NCBI RefSeq assembly: GCF_007998985.1
Contig: NZ_CP041659.1
Span: 868,001 to 932,000 of the forward strand
Reading direction: 5' to 3'
Source of the DNA: Sphingomonas xanthus
GTDB taxonomy: Bacteria; Pseudomonadota; Alphaproteobacteria; Sphingomonadales; Sphingomonadaceae
Length of the DNA stretch: 64,000 bases
Positions 30,284-38,985 of this stretch are shown in pieces. The translations under genes were made by a program, and so were the position numbers. The stretch's first letter is position 1. Each line of letters opens with the position of its first letter. The notes beneath the pieces were generated by a model, which ran no database searches, was not told the origin of the DNA, and saw only the letters and a program-made list of their open reading frames with translations.

Positions 30284-32478
30284 TGACGGTGGAAGCCGGA
30301 TCTTTTGTAGCGGGTCTTGCCGAACCGATCGCGACGAGTGCCGGGTTTGCCTTGGGTCGAATTGCCGGCGCGCGGCGCCGCACGGTCCTGGTCCGGGATA
30401 CCGAGCTCATCTTCTTCGAGCTTGCGGATCTCGTCGCGCAGCCGGGCGGCCTCCTCAAACTCGAGATCGGCGGCGGCCTTGCGCATTCGCTCCTCAAGAT
30501 CGCCGATATACGCGCGCAAATTATGACCGACGAGATGCGGCCGTTCCTCGTCGCCGGTGTCGACGACTACCCCGTCGCGAGTCGACACATGGGCGATGAT
30601 GTCGCTGATGTTGCGCTTGATGGTTGCCGGCGTGATGCCATGCTCGGCGTTATAGGCCTCCTGCTTTTCGCGACGGCGACTGGTTTCGTTGAGCGCGCGC
30701 TCCATGCTCCCCGTGACGCGGTCCGCATAAAGGATAACCCGCCCGTCGACGTTGCGCGCCGCGCGGCCGATGGTCTGGATCAGCGAGGTTTCGCTGCGCA
30801 GGAAGCCTTCCTTGTCGGCATCGAGGATCGCCACCAGCCCGCATTCAGGAATATCGAGCCCTTCGCGGAGCAAATTGATCCCGACCAGCACGTCGTAGAC
30901 GCCCAGCCTGAGGTCGCGGATCAGCTCAATCCGCTCCAGCGTCTCGACGTCGCTGTGCATGTAGCGGACCTTGAGGCCGGCCTCGTGAAGATATTCGGTC
31001 AGGTCCTCGGCCATCCGCTTGGTCAAGGTGGTGACCAGCGTGCGATAGCCCTGAGCCGCCGTCTTTCTGGCCTCTTGGACAAGATCGTCGACCTGGTCCT
31101 CGACCGGCTTGATTTCGACCGGCGGGTCGATCAGCCCGGTCGGGCGGATCACCTGCTCGCTGAACGCGCCGCCGGTTTCGTTCATCTCCCATGGTCCGGG
31201 GGTGGCGGAGACGAACACCGACTGCGGACGCATCGCGTCCCATTCGTTGAACCGCAGCGGCCGGTTGTCGATGCAGCTCGGTAGGCGGAAGCCATATTCG
31301 GCGAGCGTGATCTTGCGCCGATGGTCGCCGCGCGCCATCGCCCCGATCTGCGGCACCGTCTGGTGGCTTTCGTCGACGAACAATAGTGCATTGTCGGGGA
31401 GATATTCAAAGAGCGTCGGCGGCGGCTCGCCTGGAAGTCGGCCGGTGAGGAACCGGCTGTAATTCTCGATTCCCGCGCAGCTTCCCGTCGCGGCGATCAT
31501 CTCGAGATCGAAATTGGTCCGCTGCTCGAGCCGCTGCGCTTCCAGTAGCCGTCCTTCGGCGACCAGCTCCTTCAGCCGCTCCTCCAGTTCATGCCGGATC
31601 GCCTGCATCGCCTGCTTAAGCGTCGGGCCAGGCGTTACATAGTGGCTGTTGGCGTAAACCTTCACATAATCGAGGCTGGCGGTTTTCTTGCCGGTCAGCG
31701 GATCGAACTCGGTAATCTCCTCGATCTCGTCGCCGAAGAAGCTCACCCGCCAGGCGCTATCCTCATAGTGCGACGGGAAAATCTCCAGGCTGTCTCCGCG
31801 AACGCGGAAATTGCCGCGCGCGAATGCGGCATCGTTACGTTTATATTGCAGCGCGACCAGCTTGCGGATCACCTCGCGCTGGTCGACCGACTGGCCCTTC
31901 TTCAGATCGAAGATCATCGCCGAGTAGGTTTCGACCGATCCTATACCGTAGAGACAGGACACCGAAGCGACGATGATCACGTCGTCGCGTTCAAGCAGCG
32001 ACCGCGTCGCCGAGTGGCGCATTCGGTCGATCGCCTCGTTCACCGAACTTTCCTTCTCGATGTAGGTGTCGGTACGCGGGACATAGGCCTCGGGCTGGTA
32101 ATAGTCGTAGTAGCTGACGAAATATTCGACCGCATTGTCGGGAAAGAAGCTTTTGAACTCGCCATAGAGCTGGGCGGCAAGAATCTTGTTGGGAGCAAGC
32201 ACCAGCGCCGGGCGCTGCGTTTCCTGGATGACCTGCGCCATGGTGAAGGTCTTGCCTGACCCCGTGACCCCGAGCAGGACCTGGCTGATTTCGCCATTGT
32301 CGCGAATCCCTTCGACCAGTTCGCGGATCGCGGTCGGCTGGTCGCCCGCCGGCTGGTAATCGCTGACGAGGTTGAAGCGCCTCCCCCCTTCCGCCTTGTC
32401 GGGTCGCGCGGGCCGGTGAGGGACGAAGCTGTCACCGGTCTCCGGCTCGGCAAGGCTGGTGCGAATCTGAATGGCCAT
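30280..32478 (-). CDS. uvrB: Excinuclease ABC subunit UvrB
   Basis: 732 residues, about 60 longer than E. coli UvrB. UvrB is the damage-verifying helicase-like subunit of nucleotide excision repair. Walker A G-V-T-G-S-G-K-T sits near 69-76, then the beta-hairpin region [10 protein letters not shown], helicase motifs including D-E-S-H, and a C-terminal UVR motif ([18 protein letters not shown]). Extra length is a Pro/Lys-rich N-terminal lead of about 30 residues and a basic C-terminal tail ending in F-H-R-Q. Minus strand, apparently monocistronic. Confidence 0.98.
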   Translation of the reverse strand: MAIQIRTSLAEPETGDSFVPHRPARPDKAEGGRRFNLVSDYQPAGDQPTAIRELVEGIRDNGEISQVLLGVTGSGKTFTMAQVIQETQRPALVLAPNKILAAQLYGEFKSFFPDNAVEYFVSYYDYYQPEAYVPRTDTYIEKESSVNEAIDRMRHSATRSLLERDDVIIVASVSCLYGIGSVETYSAMIFDLKKGQSVDQREVIRKLVALQYKRNDAAFARGNFRVRGDSLEIFPSHYEDSAWRVSFFGDEIEEITEFDPLTGKKTASLDYVKVYANSHYVTPGPTLKQAMQAIRHELEERLKELVAEGRLLEAQRLEQRTNFDLEMIAATGSCAGIENYSRFLTGRLPGEPPPTLFEYLPDNALLFVDESHQTVPQIGAMARGDHRRKITLAEYGFRLPSCIDNRPLRFNEWDAMRPQSVFVSATPGPWEMNETGGAFSEQVIRPTGLIDPPVEIKPVEDQVDDLVQEARKTAAQGYRTLVTTLTKRMAEDLTEYLHEAGLKVRYMHSDVETLERIELIRDLRLGVYDVLVGINLLREGLDIPECGLVAILDADKEGFLRSETSLIQTIGRAARNVDGRVILYADRVTGSMERALNETSRRREKQEAYNAEHGITPATIKRNISDIIAHVSTRDGVVVDTGDEERPHLVGHNLRAYIGDLEERMRKAAADLEFEEAARLRDEIRKLEEDELGIPDQDRAAPRAGNSTQGKPGTRRDRFGKTRYKRSGFHRQ

Positions 32479-32589
32479 CAGCTGCTATATGGTCCGGCCT
32501 TGCCTCCGGTTCCACCGCCCTTGGCCGACAGTTAACGCTGGACCCGACTGGTGCTATGCAACAGGCCCACATTGAGAGAGGTGGGCACC

Positions 32590-33414
32590 ATGGCAAGCAT
32601 TGCTAAGCCGAGCAATCTCGGCGGAATGCGCCCCGACAGGCTTTCGGGCACACCGCGGGCGCATCCGATCGACCGCTGGATTTATGTTTTCACCGCCGCG
32701 AGTTTCATCACCATCGTGCTCGCGGGTTTTATTCCCAGTTCGTTGGCGAAGTTGGCGGCGGTCGAAGCAGGGCAGCGCCCGTCCTTCCCGATGATCATGC
32801 ACCTTCACGCCCTGTTGATGGGCTCATTTCTCTTGCTGTTGCTGGCGCAGACCGTGCTTGTCGCGACCGGCCGCTGCGCACTGCACATGAAGCTAGGTAT
32901 CGCCTCGCTGGTGATCGCGCCGGCACTGGTCGTTGTCGGTTTCCTGCTGGCGGCGGGCAACCATCAAGCGGTGTGGGGCGCGGCGCTCAACGGTCCAACG
33001 CAAGTCCGCGCGCAGATGCAGGAACTGGGGATGTTTCTCGACAATGTCCTACTTTTACAAATCCGGATCGGCATCCTCTTCCCGGTCCTGCTTGTAATCG
33101 GACTTTTGGCCAGGAGCCAAGATCCGGGGATGCACAAGCGGATGATGATCCTCGCGGTAGCGGCCACCCTGCCCGCGGGCATCGACCGTATCCCCTGGCT
33201 TCCGACGACTCTCCCGGACAGCCCACTGGCGAGCGATCTCTATACGTTGGCGGCGATCGCGCCGATGCTCCTTTGGGACCTGCGGCGCAATCGCCGGCTG
33301 CACCGGGCCTATTGGATACTGCTCGGTCTTGCGGTGCCGGTCAGCATCGCGGTCCATATGCTGTGGGATACGCCCCAATGGCACGTCATGGCGCGTAACC
33401 TGACCGGCGCCTAG
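32590..33414 (+). CDS. Multi-pass membrane protein of unknown function
   Basis: 274 residues from the ATG at 32590, which has AGAGAGGTG just upstream; an in-frame start at 32551 lacks a ribosome site. About seven membrane segments are predicted. Conserved-looking features are D-R-W-I-Y-V near the first helix and M-H-L-H-A-L-L-M-G-S in the second, with His pairs that could bind metal or heme (inference only). It is divergent from uvrB. No family recognised with confidence. Confidence 0.7.
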   Translation: MASIAKPSNLGGMRPDRLSGTPRAHPIDRWIYVFTAASFITIVLAGFIPSSLAKLAAVEAGQRPSFPMIMHLHALLMGSFLLLLLAQTVLVATGRCALHMKLGIASLVIAPALVVVGFLLAAGNHQAVWGAALNGPTQVRAQMQELGMFLDNVLLLQIRIGILFPVLLVIGLLARSQDPGMHKRMMILAVAATLPAGIDRIPWLPTTLPDSPLASDLYTLAAIAPMLLWDLRRNRRLHRAYWILLGLAVPVSIAVHMLWDTPQWHVMARNLTGA

Positions 33415-33431
33415 CGCCGCACATGCCGATT

Positions 33432-33456
33432 GCATATCCGCGGGCGCGGCATATGC
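33432..33456 (+). other. Hairpin between the membrane protein gene and the DUF3617 gene
   Basis: GCATAT (33432-33437) pairs with ATATGC (33451-33456), and an inner CGCG/CGCG extends the stem around a two-base loop, with one C opposite GC between the two stems. No T-tract follows, so a simple terminator is unlikely. It may be an operator or leader hairpin for the downstream lipoprotein gene. Confidence 0.35.
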
Positions 33457-33505
33457 TGCCCCTTGAAAGCTTCGCGCGCAGGGCGTGAACCGGAAGGGGG
33501 CCGGC

Positions 33506-34069
33506 ATGAACCGCTTGCTACTGACACTGGGGGCGCTGGCCATAGCCGGCTGCAATTCGGAGCCTGAGGTCGAAGCGACCAATGCCAGCATCGAGGAAGT
33601 CGCCGCGGAAGTGCGCGAGGCGGGCGGAAGCGCGATGATCGTTCGCCCCGGCTTGTGGCAATCGACCGCCGAGTTGGAATCGATCGATGTGCCCGGAATG
33701 CCGCCGGCCGCCGCGGAGCAAATCAAGAAGACCATGGCCAGCGCAGTGAGCGGGCACAAGAGCTGCCTGACGGCCGAGCAAGTGCAAAAGCCGAGCGAGG
33801 ATTTCTTCGCCGGGCAGAACAGCAATTGCCGCTACGACAGGTTCAGCATGAAGAATGGCCGGATGAGCGGTGTCATGCGCTGCGCCCAGCAGGGCGGAAG
33901 TCAGCTCATCGAATTCGACGGCAGCTATTCGCCGGATGAATATCAGATGCGCATGGCCTCGACCGTCGAAGGCGCCGCCGGACCGGGCGGGCCGATGAAA
34001 ATGGTCATGCGGATGAGCTCGAAACGGATCGGCGACTGCACGCCGGGAAGCGACGCCGCGGCGAACTGA
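33506..34069 (+). CDS. DUF3617 family lipoprotein
   Basis: 187 residues from the ATG at 33506, preceded by GGAAGGGGG. The N-terminus M-N-R-L-L-L-T-L-G-A-L ends in the lipobox I-A-G-C (Cys16). The DUF3617 pattern is clear: R-P-G-L-W-Q-S near residue 48, C-L-T-A-E-Q near 85, C-x-Y-D-R-F, C-A-Q-Q-G-G and a closing R-I-G-D-C. The four Cys probably form disulfides. The family is periplasmic and uncharacterised. A second, more divergent member follows 29 bases on. Confidence 0.85.
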   Translation: MNRLLLTLGALAIAGCNSEPEVEATNASIEEVAAEVREAGGSAMIVRPGLWQSTAELESIDVPGMPPAAAEQIKKTMASAVSGHKSCLTAEQVQKPSEDFFAGQNSNCRYDRFSMKNGRMSGVMRCAQQGGSQLIEFDGSYSPDEYQMRMASTVEGAAGPGGPMKMVMRMSSKRIGDCTPGSDAAAN

Positions 34070-34098
34070 TCGCGGAGTACAGGCTGGGGGAGAGTGTA

Positions 34099-34614
34099 AT
34101 GAAGCGAGTAGAGATGATGGCGGTCGCGGCGGCGGCGCTGGTCCTGTCGGGATGCGGGGGAGAAGCAGAGGCGCCCAAGGCCGAAGCGGCGGCGACCGCG
34201 CTCAATGACGGGCTGTTCGAACTAACCTCCGAGGTTACCGCGTTGTCGTCGACCGACAATACGACACCCGCCACCGCGCTCAAGGTCGGCGACACGCAAA
34301 CGATCCAGGCCTGCGTCGCCGACAACAAGCCGAGCCCCGACCTGTTCGCCGAGGGCGAGGACAAATGCGAGATGAAGAACAGCTATATCCGCAACGGCCG
34401 CTTCAGCGCGCAGCTCACCTGCCAGCGCGACGGCAAGCGCGGCGAGGTGATGCCAGCGATGATGGGCAAGTTCACCGCCGACAGCTTCGAAGGCGACATC
34501 ACCGCGATGACCTATTTCATCGAGGACGGCGACTATCGCATTACACGCAAGGTCAGCGCCAAGCGGGTCGGCGATTGCCCGGCCCCGTCAGCAGAGACAG
34601 CGGCCGTGGGCTGA
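34099..34614 (+). CDS. DUF3617-like lipoprotein, second copy
   Basis: 171 residues. The signal ends in L-S-G-C (Cys19). The body has the same spacing of cysteines as the preceding gene (Q-A-C-V, D-K-C-E-M-K, L-T-C-Q-R and a closing R-V-G-D-C), with N-G-R-F-S-A-Q-L-T-C in place of N-G-R-M-S-G-V-M-R-C. The shared end motif K-R-(I/V)-G-D-C supports an old tandem duplication. The usual P-G-L-W near the start is replaced by N-D-G-L-F-E-L. Function unknown. Confidence 0.75.
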   Translation: MKRVEMMAVAAAALVLSGCGGEAEAPKAEAAATALNDGLFELTSEVTALSSTDNTTPATALKVGDTQTIQACVADNKPSPDLFAEGEDKCEMKNSYIRNGRFSAQLTCQRDGKRGEVMPAMMGKFTADSFEGDITAMTYFIEDGDYRITRKVSAKRVGDCPAPSAETAAVG

Positions 34615-35018
34615 TCCCCGCCGGAGTCCCGTCTCAGTTCGGCTTTGCCTTCGCCAGCCCGCCGACTTGTCCGGTGGAGCCGGCCTTCCCATCGTGATTG
34701 GTCGATCTCCGCACTGTTAGCAGGGTCTTCACTGGGCCGGGTTTCAAATGCTTATGGGCGCCATGGCCGTTCCTGTGGCGCTGGCGCCACGCCCCCCTCT
34801 GCGACGCCAAAAATTTAACGCTACGTCAATTTTTTTCCTTGTGCCTCGCAGGCTTTGGCCACAATATCTGGTTTAGCGCAGGGGGAATTGCTCAACGTAT
34901 TGTGGTTGGGGCGGAAGATGCCTATCTTCCGTAACGGCCCCGCTTGTGCCCTGTGGATATCGGGGACACGAGCATGAAAAAGCCCCGCGGCGCTTGATTT
35001 TGAGCTAGGCTCGGTACC
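34615..35018 (+). other. 404-base intergenic region upstream of nrdA
   Basis: No supported gene; the 78-codon frame at 34698-34934 crosses the NrdR boxes and lacks family features. A perfect hairpin GTGGCG-CTGG-CGCCAC lies at 34775-34790. An AT-rich stretch follows with AAAAATT (34809-34815) facing AATTTTT (34828-34834), which may be an upstream promoter element or a weak terminator. Two NrdR-like boxes follow at 34859-34905. Confidence 0.7.
34859..34905 (+). promoter_or_regulatory. Tandem NrdR-like boxes upstream of nrdA
   Basis: Box 1 (34859-34874) reads CCACAATATCTGGTTT and box 2, on the other strand (34905-34890), reads CCACAATACGTTGAGC. Both start with the same CCACAATA and resemble the NrdR consensus acaCwATATwTwGtgt. 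Their centres (34866.5 and 34897.5) are exactly 31 bases apart, the three-helical-turn spacing described for paired NrdR sites. NrdR is an ATP/dATP-sensing repressor of ribonucleotide reductase genes. nrdR itself is not in the window. Confidence 0.75.
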
Positions 35019-36962
35019 ATGGCACTGAGTCGAACACATGGTGAACAAGCGGTCGTTGAACGGCCCGAGGCACGGGGAATGACGATGGATTTTGCGACTT
35101 CCAGCGACGTCGGCGCGGACGAGGGTTCGGTCACCGAAACCAAGCGCACGAGCAAGACGATCGACGTCCGCGCCTATGATGTGAAAACCGCCCCGGAGCG
35201 CGACTCGCGGCTGACCGAATTCGGCAAGGAAACGCTGAAGGACCGCTATCTGTTGCCGGGAGAATCCTACCAGGACCTGTTTGCCCGTGTCGCCTCGGCC
35301 TATGCCGACGACCAGGACCATGCCCAGCGCGTCTACGACTATATTTCCAAGCTGTGGTTCATGCCCGCGACGCCCGTCCTGTCGAACGGCGGCACCGGCC
35401 GTGGCCTGCCGATCAGCTGCTATCTGAACAGTGTCGACGACAGCCTCGACGGGATCGTCAACACCTGGAACGAGAACGTCTGGCTGGCCTCTAAAGGCGG
35501 CGGCATCGGCACCTATTGGGGCGCGGTGCGCGGCATCGGCGAGCCGGTCGGCCTTAACGGCAAGACCAGCGGCATCATCCCGTTCGTGCGGGTGATGGAT
35601 TCGCTCACCCTGGCGATCAGCCAGGGCTCGCTGCGCCGCGGTTCGGCGGCTTGCTACCTCGACATTGCCCATCCGGAGATCGAGGAGTTCCTAGAGATCC
35701 GCAAACCCTCGGGCGACTTCAACCGCAAGGCGCTGAACCTGCACCACGGCGTGCTGGTCACCGACGAATTCATGGAGGCGGTGCGCGACGGCGCCGAATT
35801 CATGCTGCGCTCGCCGCGCGACGGGTCTGAACGGGGTAAGGTCGATGCCCGCTCGCTGTTCCAGAAGCTGGTCGAGACCCGGCTAGCGACCGGCGAGCCC
35901 TACATCATCTTCATCGACCAGGTGAACCGGTCGATGCCCAAGCACCACCGCGACCTTGGACTCAAGGTTTCAACCTCGAACCTTTGTTCGGAAATCACCC
36001 TTCCGACGGGACGCGACCATCTGGGCGCCGATCGCACCGCGGTCTGCTGCCTGTCGTCGCTCAACCTCGAAACCTGGGACGAATGGAACGGCGACAAGCA
36101 GTTCATCGAGGATGTGATGCGCTTCCTCGACAACGTCCTGTCCGACTATATCGCCCGGGCACCCGACGAGATGGCCCGCGCCAAATATAGCGCGGAGCGC
36201 GAACGGTCGGTTGGCCTCGGCGTGATGGGCTTCCACAGCTTCCTCCAGGCGCGCAGCCTGCCGTTCGAAGGCGCCATGGCCAAGTCATGGAACCTGAGGA
36301 TCTTCAAGCATATCCGCGCCCAGGTCGACGAAGCCTCGATGATGCTGGCGCAAGAGCGCGGACCCTGCCCGGACGCGGCCGACATGGGCGTGATGGAACG
36401 CTTCAGTTGCAAGATGGCGATCGCGCCGACCGCTTCGATTTCGATCATCGCCGGCGGAACCTCGGCGTGCATCGAACCGATCCCAGCGAATATCTACACT
36501 CACAAGACGCTCTCGGGCAGCTTCTCGATCAAGAACCCCTATCTTGAAAAATTGCTGACCGAAAAGTCCAAGAACAGCGACGGCGTGTGGAACACGATCC
36601 TCGAGCGCGGTGGAAGCGTGCAGCATCTCGACTTCCTGACGCAGGAAGAAAAGGACGTGTTCAAGACCAGCTTCGAGATCGACCAGCGCTGGCTGCTCGA
36701 ACTTTCGGCGGACCGCACGCCGTTCATCGACCAGGCGCAATCGCTGAACCTGTTCATCCCCGCCGATGTCGACAAGTGGGACCTGATGATGCTCCACTTC
36801 CGCGCGTGGGAACTGGGTATCAAGTCGCTCTATTACCTGCGCTCCAAGTCCGTCCAGCGCGCGGGCTTCGCGGGCGGGGTCGAAGCAGACAATACCCCCG
36901 ACCTCAAGCAGATCGCGCTTGCCGCGACGACCGATTACGACGAGTGCCTGGCCTGCCAGTAG
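35019..36962 (+). CDS. nrdA: Ribonucleoside-diphosphate reductase, alpha subunit (class I)
   Basis: 647 residues. It reduces ribonucleotides to deoxyribonucleotides with NrdB. Visible catalytic residues: Cys134 in I-S-C-Y-L-N-S, the N-x-C-x-E radical site in S-N-L-C-S-E-I-T-L-P near 325-334, the partner Cys in A-V-C-C-L-S-S-L-N, the Tyr-Tyr radical relay in K-S-L-Y-Y-L-R, and the C-terminal C-L-A-C redox pair. No N-terminal ATP-cone is present, so dATP inhibition through that domain is not expected. The ATG at 35019 has a poor ribosome site; ATGs at 35079 or 35085, after GGCACGGGGA, are alternatives. First gene of the nrd operon. Confidence 0.97.
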   Translation: MALSRTHGEQAVVERPEARGMTMDFATSSDVGADEGSVTETKRTSKTIDVRAYDVKTAPERDSRLTEFGKETLKDRYLLPGESYQDLFARVASAYADDQDHAQRVYDYISKLWFMPATPVLSNGGTGRGLPISCYLNSVDDSLDGIVNTWNENVWLASKGGGIGTYWGAVRGIGEPVGLNGKTSGIIPFVRVMDSLTLAISQGSLRRGSAACYLDIAHPEIEEFLEIRKPSGDFNRKALNLHHGVLVTDEFMEAVRDGAEFMLRSPRDGSERGKVDARSLFQKLVETRLATGEPYIIFIDQVNRSMPKHHRDLGLKVSTSNLCSEITLPTGRDHLGADRTAVCCLSSLNLETWDEWNGDKQFIEDVMRFLDNVLSDYIARAPDEMARAKYSAERERSVGLGVMGFHSFLQARSLPFEGAMAKSWNLRIFKHIRAQVDEASMMLAQERGPCPDAADMGVMERFSCKMAIAPTASISIIAGGTSACIEPIPANIYTHKTLSGSFSIKNPYLEKLLTEKSKNSDGVWNTILERGGSVQHLDFLTQEEKDVFKTSFEIDQRWLLELSADRTPFIDQAQSLNLFIPADVDKWDLMMLHFRAWELGIKSLYYLRSKSVQRAGFAGGVEADNTPDLKQIALAATTDYDECLACQ

Positions 36963-36963
36963 G

Positions 36964-37152
36964 ATGACCCTGGCCAATATCATCATGTTGGCCCTGGGCC
37001 TCCTCGCCGCCGCGGTCGGAGCGATGCTGCTCGCCCGCCGCGCCGCGACCGAAGGACAAGCCTATGCCCGGCGGATCGCTGGCATGATGAGCCTGGCGCT
37101 GGGAATTTTCCTGGCGATCTTCGCTGTCGGATTGAAGGGAGTCGGAGGATGA
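36964..37152 (+). CDS. Small two-helix membrane protein in the nrd operon
   Basis: 62 residues from the ATG at 36964, one base after the nrdA stop. Two hydrophobic segments (about 5-22 and 37-56) are joined by a basic linker with A-R-R-A-A-T-E-G-Q-A-Y-A-R-R. No family recognised. Its stop overlaps the next ORF's ATG (ATGA at 37149). It forms part of four consecutive overlapping small genes between nrdA and nrdB. Confidence 0.7.
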   Translation: MTLANIIMLALGLLAAAVGAMLLARRAATEGQAYARRIAGMMSLALGIFLAIFAVGLKGVGG

Positions 37153-37283
37153 CGACCACGCAGACCGTCCTGGTTGTCGCGATCGTCGCGGTGCTTGCGG
37201 TGTTGTTGCTGGCCCGCGGTTCAGGCCCGCGAGTCACGACCATCGAAACCCGGCGCGAGGAAGAAGAAAGGGAAGAGCAATGA
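37149..37283 (+). CDS. 44-residue single-helix protein in the nrd operon
   Basis: A frame of 45 codons starting with ATG in GGAGGATG (ribosome site GGAGG directly before). It encodes one membrane helix (V-L-V-V-A-I-V-A-V-L-A-V-L-L-L at about 7-21) and a charged cytoplasmic tail ending R-R-E-E-E-E-R-E-E-Q. Start and stop both overlap the neighbouring genes by 4 bases (ATGA at 37149 and 37280), which supports it as a real, coupled gene despite its size. Role unknown. Confidence 0.65.
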   Translation: MTTTQTVLVVAIVAVLAVLLLARGSGPRVTTIETRREEEEREEQ

Positions 37284-37570
37284 CCGGCTTTCGCGCCCTT
37301 CCCCGCCGTGCCGTCGCGGCGGCGATGCTGGCGCTTGCGCTGACCGCCTGCGTCGCCGAACAGGCGGCAAGCGCGGTCAACCCGGCCGGCCCGGGCTTCC
37401 TGCTCGGCGTATGGCATGGCTTCATCTTCCCGATCGCCTGGATCGTATCGCTGTTCGTCGACAATATCGCGGTCTACGCCGTGCCCAATAATGGCGGCTG
37501 GTACGACTTCGGCTTTTTCATCGGCATCGTCTTCCTGGGCGTCGGCGCCCGCAGCTCGCGGAGGCGGTGA
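37280..37570 (+). CDS. Small lipoprotein-like membrane protein in the nrd operon
   Basis: 96 residues. A basic start (F-R-A-L-P-R-R) and hydrophobic run end in A-L-T-A-C, a possible lipobox at Cys24. Two further hydrophobic stretches follow: F-I-F-P-I-A-W-I-V-S-L-F-V (about 49-61) and F-G-F-F-I-G-I-V-F-L-G-V (about 77-88), ending in R-S-S-R-R-R. Between them is V-P-N-N-G-G-W-Y-D-F-G, a Trp/Gly-rich loop. No family known to me. ATGA overlap with the preceding ORF; TGATG with the next. Confidence 0.7.
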   Translation: MTGFRALPRRAVAAAMLALALTACVAEQAASAVNPAGPGFLLGVWHGFIFPIAWIVSLFVDNIAVYAVPNNGGWYDFGFFIGIVFLGVGARSSRRR

Positions 37571-37926
37571 TGGGCGGCTATCGCCAGTCCAGCTACGATC
37601 CCGACAGCTATGACCAGCCGGGTCCTCCGCTCACGCCCTTCAATGGACTGCAATGGGCCGGGGTCGCGCTTGGCGCCGTGGGCATCGGCCTGTTCCTGCT
37701 CTATGTCGCCGGCAGGCTGGGTTGGACCGCGCCGATCGTCGCCACTGCTTCATCTGGCATCGTCCCGACCTTCGCTGGCTACATGCTGGTCAATTCGCGC
37801 CGCGGACCGTCGATTATGGTCGACGATGTCCAGCGCGACCGGAACCGCAAGATCCTTTTTGTCACTCTCGCCATCTGCGCCGCCATCCTCGGCGCCGCGC
37901 TCGTCATCGAATTCCAAGGAGCCTGA
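37570..37926 (+). CDS. Small two-helix membrane protein in the nrd operon
   Basis: 118 residues from the ATG at 37570, which overlaps the preceding stop by one base (TGATG). A GTG one codon earlier is also possible. A Tyr/Ser/Asp/Pro-rich N-terminus (Y-D-P-D-S-Y-D-Q-P-G-P-P) leads to G-L-Q-W-A-G-V-A-L-G-A-V-G-I-G, and a second hydrophobic stretch near residue 98 precedes the end. Role unknown. The nrdB ATG follows 3 bases after its stop and has AAGGAG inside this gene's last codons, so it is coupled to nrdB. Confidence 0.7.
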   Translation: MGGYRQSSYDPDSYDQPGPPLTPFNGLQWAGVALGAVGIGLFLLYVAGRLGWTAPIVATASSGIVPTFAGYMLVNSRRGPSIMVDDVQRDRNRKILFVTLAICAAILGAALVIEFQGA

Positions 37927-37929
37927 CCC

Positions 37930-38985
37930 ATGCCCCTCCTCGAAGCCCGCAAGCAGTATAAGCCGTTCGAATATCCTTGGGCGTTCGAATTCTGGAAGCG
38001 CCAGCAGCAGATCCACTGGATGCCCGAAGAGGTGCCGCTGGGCGAGGATTGCCGCGACTGGGCGCAGAAGCTTTCGGCGCATGAACGCAACTTGCTGACC
38101 CAGATCTTCCGCTTCTTCACCCAGGCCGACGTCGAGGTGCAGGACTGCTACCATGACAAATATGGCCGGGTGTTCAAGCCCACCGAAATCAAGATGATGC
38201 TGACCGCCTTCTCCAACATGGAGACGGTGCACATCGCCGCCTACAGCCACCTGCTCGACACGATCGGCATGCCCGAAAGCGAATATTCGGCCTTCCTCCA
38301 GTATAAGGAAATGAAGGACAAGCATGACTATCTGTCGACCTTCGGCGTCGATACCGACGAGGATATCGCCAAGACTCTGGCGATGTTCGGCGGCTTCACC
38401 GAGGGGCTTCAGCTGTTCGCCAGCTTCGCGATGCTGATGAACTTTCCGCGCTTTAACAAGATGAAAGGCATGGGTCAGATCGTCAGCTGGTCAGTGCGTG
38501 ACGAAAGCCTTCACTGCGAAGGCATCACCCGCCTGTTCCATGCCTTCGTCAAGGAGCGCGATTGCCTGACCAAGTCGGTCAGGGACGACATCCTTGACGT
38601 CTGCCAGAAGACCGTTCGGCTTGAGGATGCGTTCATCGACCTCGCCTTCGAACAGGGCCCGGTCGAAGGCATGACCCCCAAGGCGATCAAGAAATATATC
38701 CGCTACATCGCCGACTGGCGGCTGGGCCAGCTCGGCTTCAAGCCGATCTACATGGTCGACGAACATCCGCTGCCTTGGCTCGCGCCACTGCTCAACGGGG
38801 TGGAGCACGCCAACTTCTTCGAAACCCGCGCAACCGAATATTCCAAGGCCGCGACGAAGGGCAATTGGAACGAAGTCTGGGACAATTTCGACCGCCGGCA
38901 GCAAGCCAAGGTCGCCAACGACGCGCCCGAGGGCGAAGGCGATGGCGAGGATATGTTTGCGCGGGCTGGGGTCGCTGCTGAATAG
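37930..38985 (+). CDS. nrdB: Ribonucleoside-diphosphate reductase, beta subunit (class I)
   Basis: 351 residues. The di-iron ligands are visible: Glu98 and His101 in E-T-V-H-I-A-A-Y, with Tyr105 in the position of the E. coli radical Tyr122, and a second E-x-x-H in D-E-S-L-H-C-E-G. This makes it a tyrosyl-radical class Ia-type subunit. The C-terminal tail E-G-D-G-E-D-M-F is the acidic peptide that docks to NrdA. No ATP-cone is fused to its N-terminus. AAGGAG sits 8 bases before the ATG. It ends the nrdA-smORFs-nrdB operon; a TAG is immediately followed by a second TAG. Confidence 0.97.
   Translation: MPLLEARKQYKPFEYPWAFEFWKRQQQIHWMPEEVPLGEDCRDWAQKLSAHERNLLTQIFRFFTQADVEVQDCYHDKYGRVFKPTEIKMMLTAFSNMETVHIAAYSHLLDTIGMPESEYSAFLQYKEMKDKHDYLSTFGVDTDEDIAKTLAMFGGFTEGLQLFASFAMLMNFPRFNKMKGMGQIVSWSVRDESLHCEGITRLFHAFVKERDCLTKSVRDDILDVCQKTVRLEDAFIDLAFEQGPVEGMTPKAIKKYIRYIADWRLGQLGFKPIYMVDEHPLPWLAPLLNGVEHANFFETRATEYSKAATKGNWNEVWDNFDRRQQAKVANDAPEGEGDGEDMFARAGVAAE

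Noticed and set aside
34775-34790. Perfect GTGGCG-CTGG-CGCCAC hairpin as a rho-independent terminator
   Set aside because: No T-tract follows it and it lies about 160 bases past the last gene; it is noted only as part of the intergenic region.
34698-34934. 78-codon plus-strand frame before nrdA
   Set aside because: It runs across the NrdR boxes and the AT-rich promoter region, has many Trp and Cys and no family match.
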